A stretch of DNA of 64,000 nucleotides from Nyssa sinensis (lineage: Eukaryota; Streptophyta; Magnoliopsida; Cornales; Nyssaceae). Numbering within the stretch: the first letter of the stretch is position 1; each line of letters begins with the position of its first letter. Made by a program: the position numbers and the translations under genes. Below are positions 45,255 through 58,355 of the stretch, in pieces. Under the pieces are notes generated by a model, which searched no databases, was not told the origin of the DNA, and worked only from the letters and a program-made list of their open reading frames with translations. The stretch is taken from positions 36,946,824 through 37,010,823 of the forward strand of contig CM018035.1 in the NCBI GenBank assembly GCA_008638375.1, given 5' to 3'.

Positions 45255-47859
45255 ATAATTATTTTTAAAATAATTACTTTACAATAAATATTGTTGAAAT
45301 GCCCGTGGAAAAATTTAACATGATAATTCTTTATTGAAAACTCGATTATTTACTTACCTTCGTTTAACTCACCCCGCTCCCCATACATTTCACAAGTAAA
45401 GAATAATAAAGAAGCACTATGGATATGGCTTAGAAGAAGGTAGATAAATGGAGATGAAAAACTTTTGATTAGAGTAAGCTTTGATGATGTACTTGATAAA
45501 TCAAATAAGTCGCATAAGGTGTGCTTCTGCTTCAGATTCTAAAACAAGATGGTTTGATCAGAGGATACAAGAGTTTGATACTCATGCTATATATTTTTAA
45601 TATTATCTTATACAAATCTACATTCCACCTAAAGAGTATAAGGTGGAGGTATAAGATGCAATACTATATTTTATTTTATTCTATTAAATCTATATTTTAA
45701 CATTACTAAAATACAAAAATGCTTGATTTTAATAAATTTGTTCTAATATTAAAATGTAATTTTTTTTTTACAAAAACAATTATTTTTTCTTAAAAAAAGT
45801 AAAATAGACCCCTACCTTCTTTGTGGCTTATGATAACTGTATTTCATAATATGACATAAATTAGTATTAATCATTTTTTATGTCAAATATGATATTACTA
45901 TTTTTGACAAGTCAAATAATACTCTATTAAAATAGTAATTTTTACATCAATACTAAATTTTTAAATTTTAAACTTGACAAAGATCAATAACAGATTAAGA
46001 AAGGCAATTTAATCACATGACAACATTGGTACCATTAGACTTAGACTCAAAACAATTTAATTTAAAAAATCATAAACTTTACAAGATTACAATATTATAC
46101 CAAACCTTCTTATAATTAACTCATTTTTATTAATATTTTCACATTTCCTTTCCCCTTTAATTCATTTATTATTATTTTTATAAAAAAAAAAGTACATTAG
46201 AGACCAATATTTGATTGAAGAAGAGACACATCAGACCTTTTTATTAAAGCAAATCAAATTTGAGTTAAAATCTAAAAAAAAAAAAAATTTCTCTTTCACA
46301 ACAATAAATTCAAATCTATATCAAATTTATTTTTACTCAAACTAACTGTAAAACATTATTCATGAATTTAAATTTATAATAATTATAAACTATTCTTAAA
46401 CGGTTAAAAAACATTAAACCCTAAATAAAACTTAACTTAAATTTGAATATAAATTTTGAATCACTAAAAACTGGCATGAGGCCCCATTTGAATATATGAT
46501 TTGCAATTGTTAGTTTATCTTATAATCTGAATTTCATTGAGATACAATATTGATGTAAATTTCTATTTCGAGTGATGTATTTTATCTTTGAAAATCATGT
46601 AGATTTTGCTTATTTCTCTCCCGAAGTTACTATAATCTGTGGGGCCAAGTATAAATTGTGATTTGTCACAAAACAATTTTTGGAAGAAAGAAAAAGCAGT
46701 CGAAGATAGAATCCATGTCATTTAAATTGCATCCAGTTTCACATCCGACAACCAGACACCCCTGATGAGCAAATGATTCAAGCAAAGCTGGTGGTACTCT
46801 TGGGATGCAAACGGGGAGAATTTTTCTATCAACTGCTGCTACCACCCTTTACCTCGTTTCATTTTTTCCTAAACAAATAAAAAATAAACTCATAATTTCT
46901 TTTGAAGTAATTAAATTATTCAGAAAATAAAAATAAAAACGAAGACTCAAAAAAAACCAAAGGACTAAGGCCTCAGAGATCTTGGTGGATAAGAATCATC
47001 AGATGGGATTGAAGAGAACCCATCAAGAGTAGCAAATATTGAGTATTACATCACCGGCCCAAACTACATAAATCAAAATTGAATAAAACAAATATAAAAC
47101 TTTGAAAAACAAAATTAAAAATTATGTGTGTCATGATGAGTCAGAAGTTCCTTTGTTTTATCTCATATTTTGAAATATCAATGGGAATCCGTCTGATTTA
47201 TTTCATCATCCAACATCATGACGCACCAAAAAGAGAGAAAAAAAAAAAACAAGGAAGGAAGGAGATGTATCTACCTTGTCACCGAAATATCCTATTTTTC
47301 ATTGTTAACTTAGGAATAGTCGGAGCTAAAGGAAGAGCAGTATACATACATATCTATATATGTATACATGTATAAAATTAGTGTTGCCTAACGATAGATC
47401 CCTTGATCCACTCAAATCTCTTTGGCATATAATCAAGGAATTGCAATATTAGGCGGAATGATTTCTTCATCCGATCCAAAGTGGCAAAACACAGACGTCA
47501 CGTCAATATAAATAAGCAAATAGAATTCAAAGAACAAACGAAGTTTTTTGGATAGATTGAGACTCACTCAGAATAGAGAGATTTCATTAACCAGATCGAT
47601 TGAGCAAACCCTAGTAATCGCTCTGTTGATCTCCTGCCTCACCACCTCTCTCTCCCATTTACAGATACACATTCGCGCAGCCCGCATACAAATATATAGA
47701 GACAGGTATCCGAAACCCTAGAGTAATGTGATAGTTTTAAATATGTAGGCTAATGCGGCGGCATAGGGCTAACAGTAGTCCGTCAACCTAGCCATGGACA
47801 GCTGTGCAATGCAAGAGCTGCTGGACCCACCTATTTCACAAAGTCATATATATTGAAAA
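45255..47859. other. AT-rich, apparently low-copy stretch
   Basis: No LTR ends, retroelement motifs or shared blocks were found here, unlike the rest of the window. It contains poly-A/T runs and, at 47560-47720, a CT-rich stretch with AAACCCTAG and CTCTCTCTCC, which resembles a plant 5'UTR or promoter but is not enough for a gene call. One possible coding exon is listed separately at 46666-46832. Confidence 0.5.
46666..46832 (-). CDS. Possible terminal exon of an unknown gene
   Basis: After a GTAGCAGCAG acceptor-like sequence, the minus strand has an open frame: DRKILPVCIPRVPPALLESF, then AHQGCLVVGCETGCNLND, ending FFLPKIVL and TGA at 46666-46668. The residue composition looks protein-like compared with the AT-rich surroundings, and the frame opens just at the acceptor. 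I recognise no family. No preceding exon could be placed to the right. It may be the remnant of a host gene or chance. Confidence 0.25.
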
Positions 47860-48253
47860 ATTAATGGACAAAAATCAATCACAAAAATGCACACAAATAT
47901 TTACGTGATTCGATTTCAAATTTACGTTCATGAATAAGAGGGAGAAAAGTTTCACTAATAAGTTTTAAAAAATTACAATATGAGATCTCACTATACTCAC
48001 GGTAGATTACTCTAGTAATGAAATTAATTGTACTATTAATCTCGGTAGTTCACTATTAAAAAGTCTCTACCATACTCTATATATATAGATTAATCTTCAC
48101 TACCTTAGGGATTTAGTCACTTGTCGTCTTAATGTTTTGTCACGAAGACATTTTGTCTTTATACATTTCATAACAATGAAATGTAGATAAAAAATGGTTA
48201 TGTTGTCATGTGGGGGTGATGACACCCGTCCATCCAATCATCCATTTACAACA
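47860..48253 (-). mobile_element. Copia element 2, 3' LTR
   Basis: On the minus strand the polypurine tract AAGGAGG is followed by TGTTGTAAATGGATG at 48253. A TATA-like CTATATATATAG is at about 48079-48090. The left boundary was not identified; 47860 is an estimate. Confidence 0.55.
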
Positions 48254-48962
48254 CCTCCTTGGTGTCAATCACAGGGATATTAATATCATCTCATACTTCT
48301 CCTTGTTATAATTTGAACATGAATTGTTCAAATCTTTGAGTTTGCGTATTCCACATTTATATAGTAGCTTCTTGAAAGTCGACATTGGCAATGTCTTAAT
48401 GAACAAATCTGTCAAATTGTTATCGGAGTATATCTGTTGTAGATTAATATCATTACTCTTCTAGAACTCATGAGTGTAAAAGAACTTTGGTAAGATTAAT
48501 ACCATCTTTAATGCAAGATAACCCATATGATTCCCAGATATGTTGGATCATAGATCTCAACCATATGCATTCTCGACTTTTCTCATGAAGTACAATAATT
48601 TCAGAGTGATTTGAGGAAGTAGCAGTCATTGTTTGCTTTGTAGATCTCCATAATATAGCAACGTAGCCATCAGTGAACACATATCCGGTTGTGACCTGAC
48701 TTTATGTGGATTAGAAAGATAACCAGCATCTGCATATCCAACTAATGGTGATTTGGATCCTCTTGAATAAAATAAGCTTATATCAATTGTCCCACATAGA
48801 TAACGAAATATATACTTGATGTCATTCCAATGCCTTTAAGTTGGAGTAGAACTATATCTGGCTAGCAAATTGACAACAAATGTAATGTCTGGTCATGTAC
48901 AAGATACATGAGGGCACCAATTGCACTAAGATATAGTATTTTAGGACCAATGAGCTTTTCAT
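48254..48962 (-). pseudogene. Copia element 2 pol, RT end and RNase H
   Basis: The minus strand reads IGPKILYLSAIGALMYL (end of RT), then ATSSNHSEIIVLHEKSRECI and WLRSMIQHIWES (RNase H), then DNNLTDLFIKTLPMSTFKKL near 48370. A TGA follows at about 48270, just before the polypurine tract. Several stops (near 48465, 48690, 48850) and a frame shift are present. The 5' part of pol and gag are missing; the break is at about 48962, where sequence of another kind begins. It does not obviously belong to copia element 1, which lies on the other strand. Confidence 0.8.
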
Positions 48963-50737
48963 CACTTTTTTTTAGGGCAAAAATAATCTTTATTTACATC
49001 AAGTGAGTACACAACCGATCGCGCCCCTTGACTTGCAAGGCCGAACTAAGGGGTCATTAGACCCCGATAAAGTAGGTAATAGGACTAACTATCCTAGTTA
49101 AGTACATAAAATACAGGCCATTTTTTTTTTTTTTTGAAAATGATTTCCTTTAATTGGTTGCGGTTCGGTTCCTTGATTAGACTTGTTCAAGTCCTGTAAT
49201 GGGATTAAATGAATTAGATTACATTAACAATGTAACTATGTCAATTATCCATCAACTGTATCAAATAAGGTATGTCCAGAGTTGACTCTACCGTTTAATA
49301 TATACATATACAACAACAGTTTGAGGGGTACAGACACCTTAATAAACATAAAGAATAAATACAAGGATGTAATTAAATACTATATTGACTTCAATCCGTC
49401 CTATACTACTCCTGCAGCTTTCTACCATCAAGTTAATACATTCCATTCCCATGAACAGCAAGGGTGAACCATAACACTCAGTAGAGTTTCCCAAAACACT
49501 CAAGCAAGCAGTATACCAAAAACTAATGCAAGTCCGAAGAGGACACAACCTATAGTCCAGTATGCATCACAAGTCTACCACATCATCACATCTCAAACAC
49601 AGGCATAAACATAAGTATAAAAAGGGGCATCGCACCACTACATATGGTTTGACAATAATAGTCAAGGTAGTCAATATATGGAGGATCAGACACATGACAT
49701 AATTATAAACATACTAATCTCACGAAGCATCTCTATTTCCCGTTCAAAGCCACAAGAACAATGTATACATTCACAGCTAAGCAACCATCCACAAATACCA
49801 CAGTATCATAAACTGGCAGTATACAATCCATCAATAATCATAATGAAATATCACAGATGACTCAAGAAAAATAATCTCAAGTAATTCCACCTACAACAAA
49901 AGGGGATAAAACATTATTTATCTTATTCCATTCTCTCAATAATCTCAATCCCATAAGTTTTCATCTAATTTGACTCCTAGTAAACCTAGGTGCTTTACGA
50001 GCTACTAACTCGATAGAAACAAACGACTACTCGTGCGGGTTTACGACTCACAAGTCGAGGGAAGACATCATCCCTATCATAAATAGAACCCTAGGTAAAG
50101 CGCAATGTCACCACGCTCAAATAGCACACAAAAGACGTGACTAATTCCCATCCCAAGTCTTTTTCTCATAAATGTTCTTTTCCACAATTCCAATATCTCA
50201 ATCCACACTACAAATGGTGCTCATCAACATTAATATCCTCTCAAATCTCATACCGCTCAGGTATAGTCAATAGTATACATATCAACATCATTCTACAATA
50301 ATACTAACAACTATAAGAGAGGATAATAATTATCAAATAGATACAAAAGTAACAACAGTCATATATATATATATATATATATATCCATGACAGAAACAGA
50401 AATCATGATAAATATCAATATAGAAATCACATGTATCCAATACTACAATGCAAATATCCAACATCATAACATTCAATATAACAATCACATCATACTAATA
50501 ATGTAATGACAATGTATCAAATGATACAGATAAACATATCATGTGAATAACATAGCAAGTATACACATCATTATATTGTCCTAGTCCCAATCCTCACTCT
50601 ACTACAAGGAGACACTACATGTGTCTTTCATAATGTTTGTCAATTGTCTTATGTATTTCTTGTTTAATTCCCGGGACCACCCTGGTCCATAGTACTAAGG
50701 TATCGTATCAAGTATTACGGTTCTCTATAGCCATTAC
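48963..50737. other. Unassigned repeat-like stretch
   Basis: A T run (49121-49135) precedes GAAAATGATTTCC and another shorter T run lies at 48966-48973; these could be the poly-A tails of minus-strand retroposed sequences. From about 49530 to 50737 the sequence is AT-rich with a GACTACTCGTGCGGGTTTAC segment and an (AT)n tract at 50361-50384. It may be an old LTR, but no ends were found. Its last five bases, ATTAC, would be the left target duplication of element I. Confidence 0.4.
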
Positions 50738-51267
50738 TGTAACACCCCGACCCAATTAAGCAAAGCAATTAATGATAATGATAATTATCATAAGTTAATT
50801 TGCTTAATAACTACGGGTGATGCTAGATATGACTAATGACTTAGAATACGGAAACAAATGTATAAATGATGAAACTAATCAATGATTAATTAGAGACGAC
50901 CAATGTGAGAATACAGTGTAATGTTGAACGTCATGATTTGATAGAGGTATGGCAAGTGTTAATCGAGGAGTAACACACAAGTGAATATGAGAAGTTGGTG
51001 CACGAAGTGCACTTAAGCAAGTTTAGCATAACGCACAAAGGGAACGCGTTTAATCGGAATTATTCCGATAATTATGATGGACTTTTAAAATAATTAAAAT
51101 ACATTTAAATACATCAAAATAAGACAATGAAGGCCATGAAAGTCGAATAAGACCTTGATTTACGGAATTGATACACGGAGATAATAAAATGAAAATAAAG
51201 CAAAAGGGAGAAATGGGATAATGCCAAACAAGGCATAAGCAGAAAAAATATTTGAAAAAGAGCCAAA

Positions 51268-51360
51268 AGTGTTGGCCAAGGGATTTGATCCCAAGACCAA
51301 ACAAGTGGGAAAGACTTATGTCTAAAAATTTAACCAGTTGGGCTGCAAGCACATTTGTGC
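51268..51360 (-). other. tRNA-like module in element I
   Basis: On the minus strand, CAGCCCAACTGGTTAAA (A-box-like) is followed by TTGGGATCAAATCCCTTGG (B-box-like, with a self-complementary T-arm shape). It aligns with the module of F and lies at the same relative place, antisense to the element. Confidence 0.5.
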
Positions 51361-51413
51361 AATATATCTCACAAGATATATATATATATATATATGCTAC
51401 ATAAAGTGTTAAG

Positions 51414-54400
51414 TGTAATATCCCGACCCAAGATACCGGGTCATATGACACGTATTACTAGATTAACAAAATAATTAATTAATTTAATAATTAATTAATT
51501 AAAGTATAAGAAATGTTTATATTAATTATAAATTAAATATTATATGTATGTATATGAAGTAAAATATGTATGCATGTATATGAAGGCATGTATGTATACA
51601 TGTAGGTATATGAATAAAGTAAAGAATAAATATATATATATATATATATATATATGGTTAAAGAGTGTGAACAGTGTGTGTATGGTGTGTGTTTGTGTCG
51701 GCTGGTGTGTGTGTGTGTTGTCAAGTATATATGTGTGTATATATATATGTATATATTATATGTAAAAATATCATCAAAATTTAATGTAAAGCAAAAATTA
51801 GGAAGAACAAAATTGATGAGATGTGAGGGCTAGTGTAGGGCTATGAAATCAGAAAGAAAGAGAGAGAACAGTAGAGAGAGAGAGAGGTCGGTTTCTCTCT
51901 TTAAAAGCAAAGCATGCAAAGCATGCTTGCTTCATATGAAAGAAATCAAAATAGGGAGAAACTGAGAAGTTGAGGAAGGGATTCAAAGCAAGAAGAAAGG
52001 AAGGAAACCGAAGGAAAAAGGTGAGAGAACACAAAATCTGTATTTTCTCTCTCTAGAATTTAAGCATGAAGATAGGTTGTTTTTAACTTGTTTATGTATA
52101 TATGATGTTTAGAACATATTCTAATCATAACAAGCATGAGATTTAAGCTTCAAAAACAACTCAAAAATACCAAACCCAGAAGAAACAACCATTAAAGACC
52201 TTGCTATAGCAGGTCTGGTTTCACCATCACCAAACTTTGTTTGGTGTATAGAAACCTCAAGTAGACCCTATAAGCATGCTAAAAACACTTATACGCGATC
52301 ACAAAACTCAAAGAAAGCCCTCCAAAAATTCAATTGCAGGTACGGGTTTCAAAACCCAACCCTACAAATCTGCCTTTAAAACCATTTTTTTGAATGGAAA
52401 ATAAAACCCCATGAAGAGGGGATCACAATGAAACAAATCCCACTGGATTTGGCTCAGAATCGAGCATTTACGACTGACTTGCAGGTTTGAATTATCAAAC
52501 CCAAAACTGAGCACATGAACCAGTTTTAATTCTTCAAACGAATGCCAAATGAATTGTTTATATACTAGAAACATTTTTGATTAAAAACAGTCAAGAATTC
52601 TCGAGCCAAACTCCACGAAAATGGAGGTTTTTAACTTCGGGATTAGGGCAACAGTGATAGAGGTGATGGGGAAGACGACGAGTCAACTCGTCACTCGGTT
52701 AAAATGGCTGAGTTGACTCGGACATGTGGCAGTCTCTGGACTTGCCACCGAATAAATAGAACGATGACGTTTCATACCTGTTTAAAATTTTAATACGCTA
52801 GGGCTGACGTCATTGTGACTGTCAGCAACACGCACAAAACCGGATAAACCGGTTGGCTTATGAATGGACCGGACCTGTTCACTTTTAATTGGACTGAACC
52901 CTTTGGTTTTCTAAATTATTTAAAACTAAATAAACCAAAACTTCTTATATTTGCGGATTGACCCCTGAACTTCAGGAAAATCTTACTGTGGCCCAACTGG
53001 GGGAAAATTTATTCAATTTGACCCCTGGAAAATAATTAAATAATTAATTTAATAAATAAAGTAAAATGACTATTATGCCCCTAATTCAAAACTTGATCAA
53101 ATAAAGTCCAAATTAAACATATGAATAGTGTATCCTTACTATTTTGGATATTCTAAAGCCAATGGTAGGGTCCGTTTTACGAGATAGGAGCCCCGAAAAA
53201 ATAAAGACATGTAAAGGGGTAAAATGACCAAAATACCCCTTGTTCAAAATAAACAAATTATTAGTGTATTCTTACTATCTCAGACCTTCTGAGTCCAATG
53301 GTGAGGTCCAAATTACAAAAAGAAGTACGGAAAAAATACGACACGTAAATAGGTAAATAACCATTTTGCCCTTTTACATACAAAAATCCGAATTAAATGT
53401 TAGGAAAGCCTAAACCGACTTTCTTCGACACTCCGGACTCAATGGTAGAGTCTAATTGACCAAAAGAGATGTCTAAAATAAAAAGACATAAAATTTGTGG
53501 AATAGCATCTGTCAGATGACTATAAATTATAGTAATGCCAAAGTACTAATCTAAGGCGTATACGAGGGAAATGAATTACGAAGAGACACGACACGTAAAC
53601 ATATGGAATAAATAACTTTAATTTAAAGTTAATGGAGCTACCAGAAGAGTATAATTGTAGAAAACTATTTTCCTGACACGTTAAATTGTGTTTTAGGCAG
53701 AGATTTAAGTAGACACGAAAATGGACAAGAAACGAGAAATCCTTCCGATGATGACAAAGGCTCAAAGAGCGAATGACCCGAAACAACAAGTTTTTAGGGA
53801 GGAGCTGCAATGGCAACTCCAGGTAATTCAGAGGCATATTCGAATTGCCGAAACGAATGAAGTGGTCTCCGTCAGCCCCTTCATTTACAAAACCATAACC
53901 AAAGAACAACTGGCTGAGAGAAAAATTAAGAAACAAGAAGACACAGAAACACTGAATGAGTGGCTCCACAGGTAACACTATTATCCTTAAGTACATGAAT
54001 GGCTAGTCTATGGTATAGCTATGAGTTAGACTGATTAAGAATCTGATCTTGCACAGTCTGGATATGGGTAAGATTTTAAGTTGAGTAAGTATATATGAGA
54101 TTTATGCAATCTTTCATAAATTATGATAGGTTGAAGAAAGCCAAAGGAAAGGTATCCTAAATAGAGCTAAACCAGGAGTACAAGGTGAGTAACCTTGTGT
54201 TTGAATTGGAGATTTAACTCCATGGATTTGAAAAGGTTTTGAGTTCAAAGATATGAAGTATTTGAAGTTTCAAATTCAGTATTTACATGATTCAGTTTTG
54301 AATTGTTCTTTCTTTATAAACCCTATTGTGACGTGCTTAATAAATATTTTCTTTACAGTTTTCTTAAAATGTGTTTTCAGCATGTCTAAGTTAAAATACA

Positions 54401-55644
54401 AATCTTGTTAAATATTTTGAATTTGATTGTTACAAGTATTTGAAGTTCTATTGTAGAAATTATACATTTCATGTTTTAAATACTCATGAAAGTATCTATT
54501 GAAGAAACCATATGATAAATGTTTTACAAGATAAGTGGTGTTTAAAGCACCCCCTATGATGGTTGAAATCCTTCGGGATTCAACAATAAATGCCAGGTAG
54601 CAAGATCTGATCCCCTTGGTACGGGATATCTCTATTGTAGCATTGCAGTGGAGTTTGGTTTGAAACAGATTCCACCTAATTAAAGAGAAAAGATGACAAA
54701 GTGATTTTGAAAATGAAAGCAGGTTTTACCCTCATTTTCACAATACATATTTATGTGTTTTAAGGTTTATATACCTTATCTGATGAAGTACGAGTTTAGC
54801 TTGAATACTTTAAAGGTTTCAAAGCTATTTGTTTTATGAAATGTATATGTTTCGAGTTACATACTCCATTTGACGAAGTACGAGTTTAGCTTGAATACTT
54901 TTAATGTTTCAAAGCTATCTATTTTATGAAATGCATATGTTTTGAGTTTTATATACTCTATTTAAGAAATACATGTTATGTTATATGTTTTGAAGTTCAT
55001 AAGTATAAGTATAGCTTGAATACTTTAAATGTTTCAAAGCTATCTGTTTTAAGAATGCATACACTCTGTATTCTAAAATGTATGAGCAATTGGCAGTGAA
55101 TGTTTTACAAACTCTTATGTACTAAAAACCACTGCTAATTGAAAACCCCATAACGAATACTGGAATTGCTCACAAGCTTAGATTAGCTTACCCAGACTTT
55201 GTTCGGATCCCCCTTTCAGGTAATTAGCAGCAGTGTTGACTTGAAGACGATGATGATGAACCTGCTGATTCTGGAGGTTATGTTCAAGTAGTTTTTGTGT
55301 CTAGTACTACGAACATTAAATATGGAATTTGTTTTAGTAAAATAGTACCTTGTTATGTATAAGCCCCACGGGGCAATTAAACCATTATTGTTTATGAAGT
55401 TTTAAGTTTTAGTTATACTCTGAATGTTAAATCATGTATGATATGTAAAGAGTGGCAGTACCAGACGGATGTGCATAATTTAAAAATAAGAAAAGAAAAG
55501 AAAAAGTTTTTCACGCTTCCACAATCATGTGTTGCACATCTATTCGATACCGCTGCTTATGTGAGCCTTCACCCAAGGGTCCTTGGGCCTAAGAGTGGCT
55601 GTCGCGATGTGAGATCCGTACAGGGTGGGTTTCTGGTTGTGACA
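51414..55644 (+). mobile_element. Giant solo-LTR-like element H (4,231 bp, TSD TTAAG)
   Basis: It begins TGTAATATCCCGACCC and ends TTTCTGGTTGTGACA. TTAAG lies at 51409-51413 and 55645-55649, inside element I. A splice-consensus exon chain can be followed: an AT-rich promoter-like zone (51630-51760), purine-rich first exon ending GAAAAAG|GTGAGA at 52020, acceptor AATTGTGTTTTAG at 53696, coding exon 53697-53971, second exon 54130-54184 ending CAAG|GTGAGTAACC, and acceptor CCCTTTCAG at 55219 with a last exon from 55220. It is the most complete carrier of the small-protein gene. Confidence 0.93.
53721..54160 (+). CDS. LTR-embedded spliced small protein, copy H (93 aa)
   Basis: Exon 1, 53721-53971, is 251 nt: 83 codons plus AG. 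Intron 53972-54129 (158 bp; CACAG|GTAACA to TTATGATAG) joins to exon 2, which supplies the third base of Arg and then LKKAKGKVS and TAA (54158-54160). Unspliced RNA stops immediately (AGG TAA), so splicing only adds the basic tail. Motifs are MDKKREILPMMTKAQR, QQVFREELQWQLQVIQRHIR, TNEVVSVSPFIYK, and KKQEDTETLNEWLHR. It aligns without gaps to copy F (57% identity), and the core also aligns to copy E. The sequence is highly charged, lacks Cys, and looks helical apart from the SVSPFIYK strand. Function unknown; a nucleic-acid-binding or nuclear role is a guess from the basic tail. All splice sites and the frame are intact. Confidence 0.75.
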
Positions 55645-55850
55645 TTAAGTTTGCATGCTTAGGGCTGAGGTGTCAACCCCTCAGTGGGCCACTCTCCCCA
55701 CCAATCAAATTATATGCAAGAATTTAATATACATATATATATATAAATATATGTATATATATGCTGTATATATATATATTATATGTATATTATACGAAGG
55801 AAAAACAAACAAAACTAGAAAACAGTGTGTGAAAGTGTGTATAGGGTGTG

Positions 55851-55852
<2 letters not shown>

Positions 55853-55914
<62 letters not shown>
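55853..55914 (+). repeat. (GA)31 microsatellite in element I
   Basis: 62 bp of pure GA dinucleotide. Shorter GA tracts occupy the same relative place in G (35757-35784) and H (about 51850-51885), just upstream of the first putative splice donor, so it is part of the element's leader exon. Confidence 0.95.
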
Positions 55915-55920
<6 letters not shown>

Positions 55921-58355
55921 CTTGCTATGAGTGAGAAAGTGAAGAAGAAGAAAAAGAAGAGGAAGAAAGCAGAAGCAAGAGGAAGATAGAGAAACAACAA
56001 AGAAAGGAGGAAACCGAAGAGAGAGAGGTAAAATTTTCTCTCTCTAGAAAAACATGATTTACAAGCTTGCTTATGGCCTAAATTATGCATGCATGTATAG
56101 TACAATGTAGGGGGAAGAAAATGGAAGAGAATTTGTAAATTTTGAAGCATGAAAACCCTAGGAACTAAAAGACCCGAATATGTGAAAATTGAGTTTTTGT
56201 GTAAACTTGATTAAAGCTTCAAAACAATTACATAGCCCAAACAAGCATTAAAAATGGGACATGCAGCAACTTGAACCACTAAAAATGGTTAAAAAACCAT
56301 TGAGAAAACAATGGGAATAGTTGGGGAAAGAAAAATTAAAACAAGCAATTTGAGCTCGTTTTGTTGTGATTTGGGGATGGGGATAAGTTCCATATGATTT
56401 CAAAAGCTTGTAGGAACAATTTGGGGCAAAAAAAAGTGACAGAACTCCATGAAATAGGAGATTTGTAAGTCGCTAAAAAATTAGGGGGGTCATCGGAGCC
56501 CGACTGTGATGCTTTATTTTGAGCATGGGTAAGGTTCAAATCGAAAAATGGAAACCATAGGTGGAATCCTCATGAAAATTAGCTTAGAACCAAGTTGAGC
56601 TTACATTAGAATTCCATCGGTGATGGAGAAGGCCACTCGAAGCCTCGCCAGAGTAATAGGGAAGAAGACAGTGACCGGTCGGGTCTCGGGTCGGACCCCG
56701 ACCGAATTAAAAGGGTTTTAAAATGGTTTATCAAAACTATGTCGTTTTGGTTAAATGAATTTTAAAATAAAATATTAGGTCTGACGTTAGCATGACACAT
56801 TGAACCGGATGAACCGATTGGTTTTTCACTGTTTGGGGCTGGTTCACTTAAAATCCAATTGAACCAATTAGTTTTAATTTAAATAGTTTTCAGAAATTTC
56901 ATTTTAGCCCCCACTAGTTTCTGAAACTATAAGTTGGACCCCCAGGACCTTTGGTTAATTATAAAATGACCCCCAATAGTTTTGTTTCATTATGAAATGG
57001 CCCAAAAATTAATTAAAAATTAATTTCAATTTCCTTTAATTATATGAGAAATTACCAAAATGCCCTTAGGCCAAATGAAGGCCGATTAAAATAAAAGAAT
57101 AGTGTAACCTAATATTTTTAGGCATTCCAGACTCAATGACGGAGTTCGATTTGTGAAATTAAACCCCAAAAAATACTGAATGGACTGACTAGAGTAATTT
57201 CAAATACGTCCTAATGTTCAGTTAAGTGATCAATTGGACTCCGATGACTGCTAAAAATACATACCTTAATATTTTGGAGACATTTTGGACGAAATGGCGG
57301 GATCCATTTTGTAAAACGAAGTCCAAAAAATATAGACACATGAGATGTCAAATTACCAATATACCCTTAGTAATTCAAAAGCCAGTTAAATGTCAAAGCT
57401 GACATATTCTAACTTTATTAGGCATTCTGGACCCAATGGTAGAATCCATTTTAGCAAACAAAGTACCAAAAAATGTGACACATAAAAGTATAAATTATAA
57501 AAATGCACTTAGGCTTCATGTAAGTCACAAATTAGCAAATTAAGATCCGAAAAAGCCTAAATTAATTATATTCAATATTCCAGACTTGACGATAATATTC
57601 CTTTGAAGAGAATAAGACCCGATAACAATTAAAAAATGACGAATATGTTCTTAAGACTTAATGAAGTTATCACAAGTATAAAAAGAAAACTAATAAGTCC
57701 ACATAAATGATATAAGAACCAAATAGACTTAAAATAGAGTTTGAATACGTAAATCGTGTATGGAGAAATATGGAATATTAAAAAGGGTAAATTACCATAA
57801 TGCCCTTAAAGGGCCAGATAAGTTATAAGGTATTAGGAAACCCTAAATGGGAAATTGAATACCCTTGGTTGAATAGACTAAGTTCAAAAGAACTTAAAAC
57901 ACTGAATAACAAAGTTTGATAGTAGAATGAATACTGATTCATTATGCCATGTATTTTTGATCCATGATTATAGGATCACCCAAACGATGGAAAATGGAAA
58001 GAGAGCTATGGGATAGCTATTATGGTAACCTGCATGGGAATGCAATGCTAAGAACCCTAATATAAGTAAACTCGAACTCTAGCATGTGTTATTCCTAGCC
58101 ATGTCACAGTTTATTTCCTTGATGCTGCCAATTTGTAATCCATGCATACCTGATATGTTGATTTCCATAATTTGATGCTCGTTCTATTTTGTGGATTTGT
58201 TGAGAAACTGATTGCCAATATCCCATATGATTAATTTTCCATTTCTATACTTGCTAGATACTCTTCGTGGGAACGATCCTTACTCCATTACTACATATAT
58301 TTTTAGGAGTTTAGGTTTTATTTTTTTTGGTTGCCTGCGACAGCACACCAAATTT

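Larger units (their letters stand above)
50738..58262 (+). mobile_element. Giant LTR-like element I, 3'-truncated, hosting element H
   Basis: It begins TGTAACACCCCGACCC after ATTAC and is interrupted at 51413 by H (51414-55644). It resumes at 55650 and runs to about 58262, giving about 3.3 kb of its own sequence. It has an antisense tRNA-like module (51268-51360), (AT)n and a 62-bp (GA)n tract, a donor-like GAGAGAG|GTAAAA at about 56029, repeated 130-150 bp blocks (57050-57640), and the segment CTAGCATGTGTTATTCCTAG (58079-58098) that aligns with D just after its mini-exon. The last kilobase with the GTCATGACA end is missing: at about 58262 it meets Athila sequence. Confidence 0.75.

Noticed and set aside
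55655..56150. Frames through the GA tract (Arg-Glu repeats on +, Leu-Ser repeats on -)
   Set aside because: Products of a dinucleotide microsatellite; not conserved in the other elements.
50733..58292. ATTAC at 58288-58292 as the right target duplication of element I
   Set aside because: The sequence before it is Athila LTR, not the GTCATGACA-type end, and the last kilobase of I is absent, so the match is probably chance.
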